From Porphyromonas sp. (GTDB lineage: Bacteria > Bacteroidota > Bacteroidia > Bacteroidales > Porphyromonadaceae): a stretch of 57,380 nt of DNA. The stretch is from the NCBI GenBank assembly GCA_030532365.1, contig JAUNLH010000005.1:1-57380 (forward strand), read 5' to 3'. Shown piece by piece: positions 1 to 8,390 of the stretch (position 1 is its first letter; each line of letters starts with the position of its first letter). The translations under genes were made by a program, and so were the position numbers. The notes beneath the pieces are model-generated. The model was not told where the DNA came from. It saw only the letters and a list, made by a program, of their open reading frames with translations, and made no database searches.

Positions 1-75
1 GAAGCTCGGTAAATTTTAGTTGGGAACTTAGCGTTGTCGAAGTTCGGAACTTAGAATTTTTAAGTTCGGAATTCG
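1..75. repeat. Family A palindrome array, copy A1 (three units, reversed)
   Basis: Three 13-bp units of the form AAGTT-NNN-AACTT lie at 18-29, 40-52 and 62-74 (first and last imperfect). Their centres are GGG, CGG and CGG, spaced 23 and 22 bp. Compared with the other arrays this copy is in reverse orientation (AAATTT flank on the left) and has lost one unit. It lies upstream of the 250-4414 operon. The remaining sequence to 249 holds a possible family B remnant (GCGACGTCCGATC around 152) and the promoter region of the operon. The pattern is seen directly; assignment to a BrickBuilt-like MITE class is from memory. Confidence 0.8.
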
Positions 76-204
76 GATTTTTCTCACCTACAAACTTGCT
101 CCACCCGACCACCCCCTCCACGTGATTTTGCAACCCTTGTCCGTGTGAGGCGACGTCCGATCCCGTTGGTTGGTGCGTTGGTGGGTGTGTTGGGGAAAAT
201 TGGT

Positions 205-212
205 TAATTTTG
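205..212 (+). promoter_or_regulatory. Candidate -7 box TAATTTTG
   Basis: TAATTTTG matches the Bacteroidota -7 consensus TAnnTTTG and lies 37 bp before the first ATG of the operon starting at 250. No well-spaced -33 TTTG is visible, so the call is tentative. Confidence 0.35.
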
Positions 213-249
213 TTGTGTGATACATGACTTAACCATAAGATGAATAATA

Positions 250-786
250 ATGACTAAGACTCTTGTAATCGTAGGGCACCCCGACCTGAGTAAATCTAAG
301 ATCAATAAAGCATGGGTGGAGGCACTTCGCCCTCATGAGGGAGCTGACCTTAAGGTGCATCTCCTCGCTGAGGCAATCCGTGAGGATGGTACCTTTGACC
401 TCGATGCTGAGCAGGCGCTTCTCTCGCAGTACGATAGGATCGTGCTTCAGTTTCCCCTCTATTGGTATATGCCACCTGCTATCATGAAGGAGTGGATGGA
501 TACCGTATGGGCAGAGGGATGGTCTTGGGGCGAGGGTGGCGATGCCATGAAGGGCAAGCTGGTAGAGTCGGCTGTCTCTTGTGGCGCTCCTGAGGTGGCG
601 TTTTCTACCACGGGGGTCAATGGTACTTCGCTTGCTACTTATCTCTCCTTTGTGGGTGGCTCGGCTCAGTTTATGCAGGCTCGTGGGGGCGATCACTTCG
701 CCTTTTATGGTTCGGAGTCTCCTGGCTGGGAGGAGCGTCTGGCGAAGAACTGCGCAGAATATGTAGACTTCATTATTCTAAAATAA
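250..786 (+). CDS. NAD(P)H-dependent oxidoreductase, flavodoxin-like fold (KefF/MdaB type)
   Basis: A 178-residue protein of the Flavodoxin_2 family: small FMN or FAD enzymes that pass electrons from NAD(P)H to quinones or similar acceptors in the cytoplasm. The beta1-loop LVIVGHPDLSKSKINKAW near residues 5-22 is the flavin-phosphate-binding segment. FPLYWYMPPAIMKEWMDTVW near 69-88 is the family hallmark that packs on the isoalloxazine ring. Length is normal for the family. The ATG at 250 is the first in frame. The next gene starts 13 bp downstream and the whole cluster to 5804 is tightly packed, so this is probably the first gene of an operon with an amidinohydrolase, fkp and radA. The physiological substrate cannot be read from sequence. 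Confidence 0.88.
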   Translation: MTKTLVIVGHPDLSKSKINKAWVEALRPHEGADLKVHLLAEAIREDGTFDLDAEQALLSQYDRIVLQFPLYWYMPPAIMKEWMDTVWAEGWSWGEGGDAMKGKLVESAVSCGAPEVAFSTTGVNGTSLATYLSFVGGSAQFMQARGGDHFAFYGSESPGWEERLAKNCAEYVDFIILK

Positions 787-799
787 ATAAGAAAATACT

Positions 800-1714
800 G
801 TGAGACCACTAAACATTTATGATGAGACCAGCACGCTCCGAAGCGTAGTGGTGGGGATAGGGAGTGACAATGGACCGATCCCTAGGCTCGAGGATGCCTA
901 TGATGCGAAGTCGTACGATACGATCATAAAGGGGATATACCCTACAGATGAGGAGCTCGACCCTGAGGTGGAGGGGCTTGCTAGGACGCTGGAGAAGGAG
1001 GGCGTAGAGGTGTTGCGCCCTCAGGAGATCTCTGGTATCAACCAGATCTTTGCTCGTGATGTCGCCTTTGTAGTGGAGGATAAGCTGATCAAGGCAAATA
1101 TCATCCCCGACCGTGCCGCAGAGCAGCAGGCTTATGATGAGATCTATGCTGATATTGATCCGGATAAGATCATTGTGCCACCGGAGCATGTGCATATAGA
1201 GGGCGGTGATGTGCTCTTGATGCGTGATAAGATCTTCCTCGGTTGTTACTTGAGCCCTGACTACCCTGAGTACAACATGGCTCGCACCAATAAGTACGCT
1301 ATAGGTTTTCTTAAGGAGCACTTCCCCAACAAGGATATCGTGCCACTAGAGTTGATCAAGCATGATACCGATCCTTACCAAGGTGTCTTGCACCTCGACT
1401 GCGCTTTCCAGCCCGTGGGCGAGGATAAGGCGATCCTCTTTCCTGGTGCTTTCCGGCACACGGAGGATTGGGAGTACATCTTTGATCTCTATGGCGCGAA
1501 TAATACCTGTGTGATCACTAGGCAGGAGATGTATGAGATGAATACCAATGTCTTTAGTATCTCACCCACATGTGTGATCATTGATGAGACCTTCACACGG
1601 CTCCGTGACTGGCTAGAGCGAAGGGGCATCTCCTGTATCGGCATCCCTTACCGCCAGGTGAGCAAGTTGGGAGGACTACTGCGCTGCACTACACAACCTC
1701 TCTACCGCGAGTAG
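800..1714 (+). CDS. Amidinotransferase/arginine-deiminase-superfamily hydrolase
   Basis: A 304-residue protein of the Amidinotransf (guanidino-group-modifying) superfamily, which includes arginine deiminase and dimethylarginine dimethylaminohydrolase. Hallmarks are visible in order: FARD at 84-87, HIEGGD at 132-137, HLDCAF at 198-203 and the C-terminal nucleophile Cys296 in LLRCTTQPL. The catalytic set (acidic residue, His, Cys) is therefore intact. Substrate is not certain: free arginine, a methylated arginine or another guanidine are possible. It is not the secreted peptidylarginine deiminase type, since no signal peptide is present. The start is a GTG at 800; no upstream ATG fits the 13-bp gap. 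It sits between an oxidoreductase and fkp, with 6 bp to the fkp ATG. Confidence 0.85.
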   Translation: MRPLNIYDETSTLRSVVVGIGSDNGPIPRLEDAYDAKSYDTIIKGIYPTDEELDPEVEGLARTLEKEGVEVLRPQEISGINQIFARDVAFVVEDKLIKANIIPDRAAEQQAYDEIYADIDPDKIIVPPEHVHIEGGDVLLMRDKIFLGCYLSPDYPEYNMARTNKYAIGFLKEHFPNKDIVPLELIKHDTDPYQGVLHLDCAFQPVGEDKAILFPGAFRHTEDWEYIFDLYGANNTCVITRQEMYEMNTNVFSISPTCVIIDETFTRLRDWLERRGISCIGIPYRQVSKLGGLLRCTTQPLYRE

Positions 1715-1720
1715 TTGTGT

Positions 1721-4414
1721 ATGAGGTGGTTGCTGAGCTTGCCTGAGGAGACACTGGGCTACTTCGACGCACTCTACGGAGATGACCCTCATGTGAAGGC
1801 GACGACGGACCCGGGAGGTAAAAATATAGGGAGCGGTGGGGCGGTATGCCATCTGTTGGAGACTTTTGCTACAGAGGATGCGGGTGAAAGGACTGTCATC
1901 ATCAATGCTGGTGGCGAGAGCCGACGGTTGCCGGCTTATAGTCAATATGGCAAGGCGCTCCTCCCGCTGCCGGTGATGAAGTGGTCGAGGGGGCAGGGCA
2001 TCGATCAGCGCCTGCTGGAGCTGCAGAGGGAGTACCTGGCACGTATCGCATGGCAAGCTCCTAAGTCGCTCAGTGCCATTGTTGCTAGCGGAGATATCTA
2101 CCTTGACCTGCCTGCCTACTTGCCACGTATGCCCGAGGCAGATGTGGTGTGCCTAGGGCTCTGGACGAAGCCGGAGGTGGCAACTCGCCATGGGGTCTTT
2201 GTGACTCCCAAGGAGGAGACCTCGCGACTGCTTAGGATGCTACAAAAGCCCACCATTGCTCAACTTCAAGAGGAGGCAAAGGATCATCTGCTGCTCGTGG
2301 ACTCTGGGGTATGGCTCCTGAGTGAGCGGGCTCTCGAGTACCTGCGGAGTGAGGTATCGGCATCAACTACAGGCTATTATGACCTCTATTCAGACTTCGG
2401 AGCGATGCTCGGAGAGGAGGTGAACCGTGAGCTCTCTACTGCGGTATGGGTGATTGATGAGGCTGAGTTTTACCACTTTGGGAGTACTGCGGAGCTGGTG
2501 GAGTCTACCTATCGCCTGCAAAACAAGGTGCTCGACCAGAGGGAGTGGCACTCCAAGGGATGGGAGAAGCATGGCACACTCTTCGCACAAAATGCTCGTG
2601 TGGAGGTTGATTTTCAGCCTGATAACAGATATATATGGATTGAGAACAGTCATGTGCCACAGACCTGGTCGCTCACGTCGCGCCATTTGATCACAGGTGT
2701 GCCAGAGAATGACTGGGAGATCCGGCTGCCTGAGGGTATTTGTCTGGATGTTGTGCCCTTAAAGGGAGCACCAGAGCGGGTGGCGCTGCGTGTGTACCAC
2801 TATGAGGATACCTTCAAGAGCCGTAGCTGGCTGGGTAGGGTGGTTGCACCTGAGGGGACGGATCTATACGACTTGCCCCTCTTTCCCATCCTAGAGAGCC
2901 CTGCCGAGGTGCCCACAGCACTGCAAAGTCTGCTGGAGGAGCCAAGGGTGCTAGATGCTGGATCGGGCATCTCGCCACGCGAACTCCTCTCGATGGTTGA
3001 CTGGAAGCGGGTGGAAGGGCAGAGGCGTGCCTTTTTGCAGGACAACCTAAGAGCCATGCGAGATAATAGCGGTAGTGTCTTCTATCAGTCTGACCTCCAG
3101 AGGAGTGCGGAGATCTGGTCTGGCACTCCTCCGCAAAGGACTTCTGAAGCGTCGAGGGTGCACCAGATCAAGGACGACATCTTTATATACGAGTGGTCTC
3201 GGCTCCATGCTGAGGCGGATATTTCTGCCTATCAGAGAGCTAAGGAAGGTCTTGCCCACCTGCTCGAGGAGGTCAATGCTATAGAACCCCTGACTTCGCC
3301 TACTAGCTTGCACTCCGATCAGATCGTCTGGGCGCGCTCACCCGTGAGGATCGACGTTGCAGGTGCCTGGACAGATACTCCTCCTTACTGTCTCTATGAG
3401 GGTGGGGGAGTGGTCAACTTCGCACTCAATATCAATGGTCAGGAGCCTCTGCAAGCCTATGTCAAGCGCTCCGACAACCCTCATATCGTGCTGCGCTCCA
3501 TCGATCTTGGAGCCTCGGAGGTGCTGAGTGAGACGGCGGAGATATTTGACTACGCCAAGCCGGGATCTCCCTTTGCGATCCCCAAGGCAGCGCTTACTCT
3601 TGCTGGGGTAGCTCGGAGAGGGGAGCGCTGGGAGAGCGTGATGGAGCGGATCGGAGGTGGGATGGAGATCACACTTCTCTCTGCACTACCGGCAGGCTCG
3701 GGACTCGGAACAAGTTCGATCTTAGGTGCCACTCTTCTGGGCGCGCTCAGCGACTACTTCGGGCTGCAGTGGAGTCTTGAAGAGATCGGAGCTAAGACTT
3801 TGGTGCTGGAGCAACTGCTGACTACGGGCGGTGGTTGGCAGGATCAGTTTGGCGGGGTCTACGGAGGGATCAAGTACATCACTACGGAGCGCGGGCTTCG
3901 CCAAGACCCTAAGGTTCAGTGGCTTCCGAATAATATCTTCCTTGACCCAGAGCTAGCTCCCTGTCATCTGCTCTTCTATACCGGTCAGACCCGAATGGCG
4001 AAGAATATCCTCTCCAATATAGTAGATAAAGTGCTTCTAAATCAGAGGGATACCCTCTCGCTCTTGCGACAAATCAGACAGCATGGTGCAGAGATGGCTC
4101 GCCATATAGCCCATGCCGATCTGCAGGCGTATGGCACAGCGCTCCAACAGTCATGGGAGTTGAATAAACTCCTCGATCCGGGTACCTCTACGCCTGAGAT
4201 AGAGCATATTTTAAGTTTGATCCAAGACTATGCCCTCGGATATAAGCTACCGGGCGCTGGGGGTGGGGGATTCCTCTACATCGTAGCTAAGGACGAGGTG
4301 GCGGCACAACGGATCCGAAGCGTGCTCCATGCCCATAGCAGTGAGCTACCACGCACAGCTCGGTTCTGCACGATGACGCTGGCGGAGCGGGGAGTGATGG
4401 TGACAAAATCTTAA
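1721..4414 (+). CDS. fkp: Bifunctional L-fucokinase / L-fucose-1-phosphate guanylyltransferase
   Basis: This enzyme phosphorylates scavenged L-fucose and couples it to GTP, giving GDP-L-fucose for surface polysaccharides and glycoproteins, as shown for Bacteroides Fkp. The N-terminal pyrophosphorylase half carries NIGSGGA and INAGGESRRLPAYSQYGKAL near residues 30-85. The C-terminal GHMP kinase half starts near residue 540 with SPVRIDVAGAWTDTPPY, followed by the ATP loop PAGSGLGTSSI and the C-terminal GAGGGGF motif. Length (about 898 residues) is slightly below the roughly 950 of B. fragilis Fkp. A TTG at 1715 directly follows the previous stop, but the ATG at 1721 is the more natural start. 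It lies 4 bp before radA and is translationally close to both neighbours. Confidence 0.94.
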   Translation: MRWLLSLPEETLGYFDALYGDDPHVKATTDPGGKNIGSGGAVCHLLETFATEDAGERTVIINAGGESRRLPAYSQYGKALLPLPVMKWSRGQGIDQRLLELQREYLARIAWQAPKSLSAIVASGDIYLDLPAYLPRMPEADVVCLGLWTKPEVATRHGVFVTPKEETSRLLRMLQKPTIAQLQEEAKDHLLLVDSGVWLLSERALEYLRSEVSASTTGYYDLYSDFGAMLGEEVNRELSTAVWVIDEAEFYHFGSTAELVESTYRLQNKVLDQREWHSKGWEKHGTLFAQNARVEVDFQPDNRYIWIENSHVPQTWSLTSRHLITGVPENDWEIRLPEGICLDVVPLKGAPERVALRVYHYEDTFKSRSWLGRVVAPEGTDLYDLPLFPILESPAEVPTALQSLLEEPRVLDAGSGISPRELLSMVDWKRVEGQRRAFLQDNLRAMRDNSGSVFYQSDLQRSAEIWSGTPPQRTSEASRVHQIKDDIFIYEWSRLHAEADISAYQRAKEGLAHLLEEVNAIEPLTSPTSLHSDQIVWARSPVRIDVAGAWTDTPPYCLYEGGGVVNFALNINGQEPLQAYVKRSDNPHIVLRSIDLGASEVLSETAEIFDYAKPGSPFAIPKAALTLAGVARRGERWESVMERIGGGMEITLLSALPAGSGLGTSSILGATLLGALSDYFGLQWSLEEIGAKTLVLEQLLTTGGGWQDQFGGVYGGIKYITTERGLRQDPKVQWLPNNIFLDPELAPCHLLFYTGQTRMAKNILSNIVDKVLLNQRDTLSLLRQIRQHGAEMARHIAHADLQAYGTALQQSWELNKLLDPGTSTPEIEHILSLIQDYALGYKLPGAGGGGFLYIVAKDEVAAQRIRSVLHAHSSELPRTARFCTMTLAERGVMVTKS

Positions 4415-4418
4415 GACG

Positions 4419-5804
4419 ATGGCTAAGAAAGATAAAAATAAGGTGGTCTACCTCTGTTCTGAGTGCGGGTCGGACTTCTCGACTTGGACCGGGCGTTGCC
4501 CTGTCTGTGGTGAATGGAATACGCTCAAGGAGTATACCGTGCGTGGGGATGACCCCGGACTTAAGATACGATTGGATCGGCAGTTACCGGAGCGTAAGCC
4601 CGTACCTCTGAGTCAGGCTTCTGGCGAGTCGGCACCGAGGATCGACCTGAAGGACGGCGAGTTTAACCGCGTCTTAGGAGGCGGATTGGTAAAGGGCTCG
4701 CTCGTCTTGATGGGGGGTGAGCCTGGCATCGGCAAGAGTACTCTGATCCTTCAGAGTGTCATCCGCAATCCGGAGCTTAAGACACTCTATGTGAGCGGAG
4801 AAGAGAGCATCGGACAGATACGGCTGCGTGCTGAGCGACTTGCCAATGCAGATCAGGTCGATAACTGCCTGCTGTACAGCGAGACACAGATGGAGCAGAT
4901 CTTTGAGACTGCCATCGATGTCAACCCCGACCTGCTTGTGATCGACTCAATACAGACAATGCACACGACGCGGAGCGACTCTTCAGCTGGTAGCTTGAGC
5001 CAAGTCAGGGAGTGCACCTCTGCCCTGCTGGCTTTTGCCAAGGACTATGAGATATCGGTCCTCATCGTGGGGCACATCACTAAGGAGGGCTCCATTGCAG
5101 GGCCAAAGGTGATGGAGCACTTGGTGGATACGGTGGTGCGCTTTGAGGGCGATCAGAACCACCAATACCGCATACTGAGAGCTCTGAAGAATCGCTTCGG
5201 AAACACCTCTGAGATAGGGCTCTATGAGATGAGAAGCGATGGCCTGAGACAGGTGAGCAATCCCTCCGAGATGCTGCTCACCACTCAGCATGAGGGGCTG
5301 AGTGGTGTCTGTGTAGCCGTGACGGTGGAGGGCGTGCGCCCGCTCTTGGTGGAGGTGCAAGCCCTCGTGAGTAGCGCTGTGTACGGCAACCCCCAGCGCT
5401 CTGCTACAGGTAGCGACCTACGGCGTGCCAACATGCTGCTCGCAGTGCTGGAGAAGCGTGCCGGCTTTAAGCTGATACAGAAAGATGTCTTTCTCAATAT
5501 TGCCGGAGGTCTCTATGTCTCTGACCCTGCGGTAGATCTCGCCATACTTGCTGCGGTGCTCTCATCGAGCCTCGACCTCCCCATACCTCGAGATATTTGT
5601 CTCACCGGAGAAGTGGGGCTGAGTGGTGAGATTCGAGCCGTCTCGCGTATCGAGCAGCGTATCAACGAAGCTCAGAAGATCGGCTTTTCTACCATCATCA
5701 TCCCGAAAGATAATGCCCTCGCCCTCGAGCAAAAGAAAGAGGGGATCAAGATCCTGCCTGTAGCAAGGGTGGAGGAGGCTTTTAGGCTGCTATTCAAGGG
5801 TTAA
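4419..5804 (+). CDS. radA: DNA repair protein RadA/Sms
   Basis: RadA is a RecA-like ATPase with a Lon-type C-terminal domain that drives branch migration at recombination intermediates. The 461-residue protein has the N-terminal C4 zinc motif (CSEC at 13-16, CPVC at 27-30), Walker A GGEPGIGKST near 100, Walker B LLVIDSIQT, and the RadA-specific KNRFG motif in LKNRFGNTSEIGLYEM. The C-terminal Lon-like domain includes the LTGEVGLSGEIRAV region. Length is standard. It begins 4 bp after fkp and is the last gene of the operon, followed by a strong hairpin terminator at 5842-5878. Confidence 0.96.
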   Translation: MAKKDKNKVVYLCSECGSDFSTWTGRCPVCGEWNTLKEYTVRGDDPGLKIRLDRQLPERKPVPLSQASGESAPRIDLKDGEFNRVLGGGLVKGSLVLMGGEPGIGKSTLILQSVIRNPELKTLYVSGEESIGQIRLRAERLANADQVDNCLLYSETQMEQIFETAIDVNPDLLVIDSIQTMHTTRSDSSAGSLSQVRECTSALLAFAKDYEISVLIVGHITKEGSIAGPKVMEHLVDTVVRFEGDQNHQYRILRALKNRFGNTSEIGLYEMRSDGLRQVSNPSEMLLTTQHEGLSGVCVAVTVEGVRPLLVEVQALVSSAVYGNPQRSATGSDLRRANMLLAVLEKRAGFKLIQKDVFLNIAGGLYVSDPAVDLAILAAVLSSSLDLPIPRDICLTGEVGLSGEIRAVSRIEQRINEAQKIGFSTIIIPKDNALALEQKKEGIKILPVARVEEAFRLLFKG

Positions 5805-5841
5805 GGTCAGAGTAACCAGCGAAGTGTGTTCCTTCTTAAAA

Positions 5842-5878
5842 AAGGAGAGACCTGTACAGACTGTACAGGTCTCTCCTT
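5842..5878. terminator. Near-perfect palindromic terminator after radA
   Basis: Two 18-base arms (5842-5859 and 5861-5878) are exact reverse complements separated by a single A. The arms start AAGGAGAGACC and the centre CTGTACAG is itself palindromic. A short A-run precedes and TTGCTTTTG follows, so it could end both radA (plus) and transcription from the minus side. Confidence 0.8.
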
Positions 5879-5885
5879 GCTTTTG

Positions 5886-5959
5886 TAGCGAGAGCGGGGC
5901 ACGATCCCGCGACCTCAGGATTATGAATCCTGCGCTCTAACCAGCTGAGCTATCTCGCC
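5886..5959 (-). tRNA. tRNA-Met (CAT), elongator type
   Basis: On the minus strand the cloverleaf is complete. Acceptor GGCGAGA pairs with TCTCGCT (first pair G-U), the D-arm has GCTC/GAGC, the anticodon stem is CAGGA/TCCTG around loop TTCATAA (anticodon CAT), and the T-arm is GCGGG/CCCGC. The discriminator is A. The anticodon stem lacks the three G-C pairs of initiator tRNA. An Ile2 (lysidine) tRNA is the alternative, but the body resembles elongator Met. No CCA is encoded. Confidence 0.93.
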
Positions 5960-6164
5960 ATCCTTGCATTGCTCTCGAGTATCCCCTCGCAGTTGCAACG
6001 AGTGCAAAGTTAACAAAAACTTTCTAATGCCCCAACCCTCTTCTCTTTTTCATGGAAAATATATTCCGAGGAGAGCCCTTCTCGCTAAGGATGGAGTCAA
6101 AAGAAAGGGGCGACTCCACTGATACGGAGCCACCCCTCGCATGGTAGTATACTAGTCTATCTTA

Positions 6165-7823
6165 TTACTCTTTAGGTACTTTAAGGTGCTCATAGCCACC
6201 CTCGTGTATCTGACGGTAGTACTCCTCAGAGTAGCCGGGCCAGTTGGGAGAGACCACAAGCCCGTTCTCAACGACAAACTTGCCGTCTTTCTCCTTCTTG
6301 ACATTGCCATCGATGTACTTGACAAGTAGGTACTCTGCTAGCTGTTTCCACCTAGCAGTCATCGCATTGGCTACGTTGGAGGAGTAGCGTGTGAGGAATG
6401 CCACAGCAGCCTCTTCGCCCTCTACCTCAGCCAGCTCCATGGCATAGCGCTCTACGAGTGGTTGCGCACGGAAGTAGCCCCCCTCTAGCTCCTGCTGTAC
6501 GGGTCGGATGTCCTCGATCATGTGGTTGTACTTAGCATAAGCCATGTTAGCCACCCAGTTTTGCATCCAAAAGGCGGAGGTGTAGGAGAAGTCGACCAAG
6601 CTACCATTGTCCTCGGAGTAGCACCAAGGCACCTCCGTAGCACAGCAGTAGACGGGTGTGAAGACGGTGGTATTGGCATCGTCAGTACCAAACCAGAGGA
6701 CACCACCAGCGTAGTCGGGAAGATCCTTGCGGAGCTGAGCCACGAGGACAAAGCCGGTCTGCTGTGTCGCAATGGCGCGCTCATTGATATACTCCTGACC
6801 GTCCACGGTGAAGTTCATCGGACGCCAGCGATAAGGCACCTTGAAGGGGCCAGCACCGATGTCTTGAGTCATATCCATCGGAGTGCCCTCGTAGTGGTCA
6901 CGCATCATATTTTGTACGTCAGCAACAGAGAGCTTACGGTTAGGCTTGATATAGAGCGGCATCGGCTCCGCATCCATCTCGTAGCCCATCACGAGTGGCA
7001 GGTACTTCTCCATACCGTCTGCAAAACGGTTGAAGAACGCCCAAACACGTGCTTCACAACCCCTTAGACCGCCAAAGTCGTACGGGTTGTAAGCCTTTTG
7101 AAAGCTAAAGTCCTCATCGCTGCCCTCGTAGAGACCCTTTTCTCTAGCAAAGTCTACCACGTCGGGAGAGTAGAGACAATTTTCCTTGTCGTCAAAAGGA
7201 ATCTGCTGAATCCGAGCCTGATTGGCATGCCCTGAGATGCAGTCGTCGGGTATGCGGATAGCGACCCAGACAGCTCCGGTCTCGCCTACACCCTTGCCTG
7301 CCATCTCCATGATCCAGACCTCGTTTTTATCAGCAATGGTAAAGGACTCTCCGGTACTCTTGTAGCCATACTGGTCGACCAAGCCGGTGATGACATCGAT
7401 CGCCTCGCGCGCCGTCTTGGAGCGCTGAAGGGCGATATATATGAGGCTACCGTAGTCCATGAGCCCCTCTGTGCCGATGACCTGCTCGCAGCCGCCCCAG
7501 GTGCTCTCGGTGATGGCTACTTGGTGCTCATTGATGTTACCCACCACATTGTAGGTACGCCCCACCTGAGCGATCTTGCCAGAGTACTGCCCTGAGTCCC
7601 ACTCTGTGACGTCCAGAAGTGTACCCGGCTGCCAAGTAGCAGCAGGCCAGTGGTAAAGCTCACCGTATAATGTGTGACTATCGGCTGCATAGCTGATGAT
7701 AATGCTACCGTCGGTAGATGCCTTGGGACCAACTATTAGATCCGAACAAGCATGCGCCTGATTGGGGGCTAATAGGGTGATGCCAAGAGCAAGAGTTAGA
7801 ATAGTGCTGGTTAATTTTCTCAT
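6165..7823 (-). CDS. Secreted C69-family dipeptidase
   Basis: A 552-residue peptidase of family C69 (Ntn-hydrolase fold), which releases dipeptides or acts on short peptides. The signal peptide (residues 1-25, ending NQAHA) is directly followed by Cys26 in CSDLIVGPKAS. Cleavage there would expose the N-terminal nucleophile, as expected for this family. DGSIIISYAADSH follows, and TESTWGGCEQVIG and LMDYGSLIYIALQRSKTARE are typical C69 blocks. Length is normal. It is probably exported to the periplasm and serves peptide nutrition in an asaccharolytic lifestyle (inference). It is monocistronic: upstream lies a repeat-filled gap and downstream the tRNA-Met gene. Confidence 0.92.
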   Translation of the reverse strand: MRKLTSTILTLALGITLLAPNQAHACSDLIVGPKASTDGSIIISYAADSHTLYGELYHWPAATWQPGTLLDVTEWDSGQYSGKIAQVGRTYNVVGNINEHQVAITESTWGGCEQVIGTEGLMDYGSLIYIALQRSKTAREAIDVITGLVDQYGYKSTGESFTIADKNEVWIMEMAGKGVGETGAVWVAIRIPDDCISGHANQARIQQIPFDDKENCLYSPDVVDFAREKGLYEGSDEDFSFQKAYNPYDFGGLRGCEARVWAFFNRFADGMEKYLPLVMGYEMDAEPMPLYIKPNRKLSVADVQNMMRDHYEGTPMDMTQDIGAGPFKVPYRWRPMNFTVDGQEYINERAIATQQTGFVLVAQLRKDLPDYAGGVLWFGTDDANTTVFTPVYCCATEVPWCYSEDNGSLVDFSYTSAFWMQNWVANMAYAKYNHMIEDIRPVQQELEGGYFRAQPLVERYAMELAEVEGEEAAVAFLTRYSSNVANAMTARWKQLAEYLLVKYIDGNVKKEKDGKFVVENGLVVSPNWPGYSEEYYRQIHEGGYEHLKVPKE

Positions 7824-7928
7824 TTCTCTCTCAGTTGTGTTAAAGCAATTGGTTGTTATAATATCCCATTTACAGCTACAAGATACTATTTTTATTTAAC
7901 CCACTTTCACACAAGCCCACTGCGCCCG

Positions 7929-8007
7929 AGTTCCGAACTCAGAATTTCTAAGTTCCCAACTTAGGTACATCGAAGTTGGGAACTTCGACAACTCTAAGTT
8001 CCCAACT
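7929..8007. repeat. Family A palindrome array, copy A2 (four units)
   Basis: Units are centred at 7933 (CCG), 7955 (CCC), 7978 (GGG) and 8001 (CCC), giving spacings of 22, 23 and 23 bp. The spacer between units 2 and 3 reads aggtacatcg, the inverse orientation of that spacer in A4, A5 and A6. It is followed by the conserved flank AAAATTTACCGAGGTTCCG and, 50 bp on, by a family B element. The array sits between the dipeptidase (minus) and a beta-barrel gene (plus). Confidence 0.9.
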
Positions 8008-8060
8008 AAAATTTACCGAGGTTCCGATCTCCAATTTCTCGCACCTCAAATTTGGGTGGG

Positions 8061-8200
8061 TACGACGTCCGACCTTCGTCGGAGTCGTGTTGGGTGTGGG
8101 TCGCAAGGTAATCCAGGGTGACGCGACGCCCTTACAGGGCATTGCTTACCCTTCGCTAGGGCATGCAACCCCGACAGAAGTCGAGGTTGTCATTCACCGG
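8061..8200 (+). repeat. Family B element, partial copy (left part)
   Basis: This copy starts with the terminal repeat TACGACGTCCGACC at 8061 and continues through the family's chain of small palindromes: TCCGAC/GTCGGA, GCCC/GGGC and CCCT/AGGG. It ends with ACCCCGACAGAAGTCGAGGT. The right terminal repeat is missing. Reading frames through it are repeat artefacts. Confidence 0.8.
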
Positions 8201-8328
8201 TCATCGGTATTGACTCGTCCCGTGAGCGGTGTCGCTTTTAGTCCCTTTGCGTATGAATCTGCGATGAAGTTTTTGTCAGCTTAATAGCGATACCCGCTTG
8301 AATGTGTGGCTTAGAGGCAAAAAAATGA

Positions 8329-8336
8329 TACCTTTG
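8329..8336 (+). promoter_or_regulatory. -7 box TACCTTTG for the beta-barrel gene
   Basis: TACCTTTG followed by C fits the Bacteroidota TAnnTTTG box exactly and lies 54 bp before the ATG at 8391. A clear -33 TTTG at the right spacing is not visible. Confidence 0.55.
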
Positions 8337-8390
8337 CTTGGGGAGGAGGTGTGTTTTTTACAAAATAACTAGGTGAGAAAGATTTGAATT

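Noticed and set aside
5886..5959. Initiator tRNA for the CAT anticodon gene
   Set aside because: The anticodon stem lacks the three consecutive G-C pairs and the acceptor lacks the 1-72 mismatch of initiator tRNA.
7929..8007. Resemblance of the palindrome arrays to a CRISPR
   Set aside because: Repeats are only 13 bp, spacers are 9-10 bp and shared between loci, and no cas gene is present.
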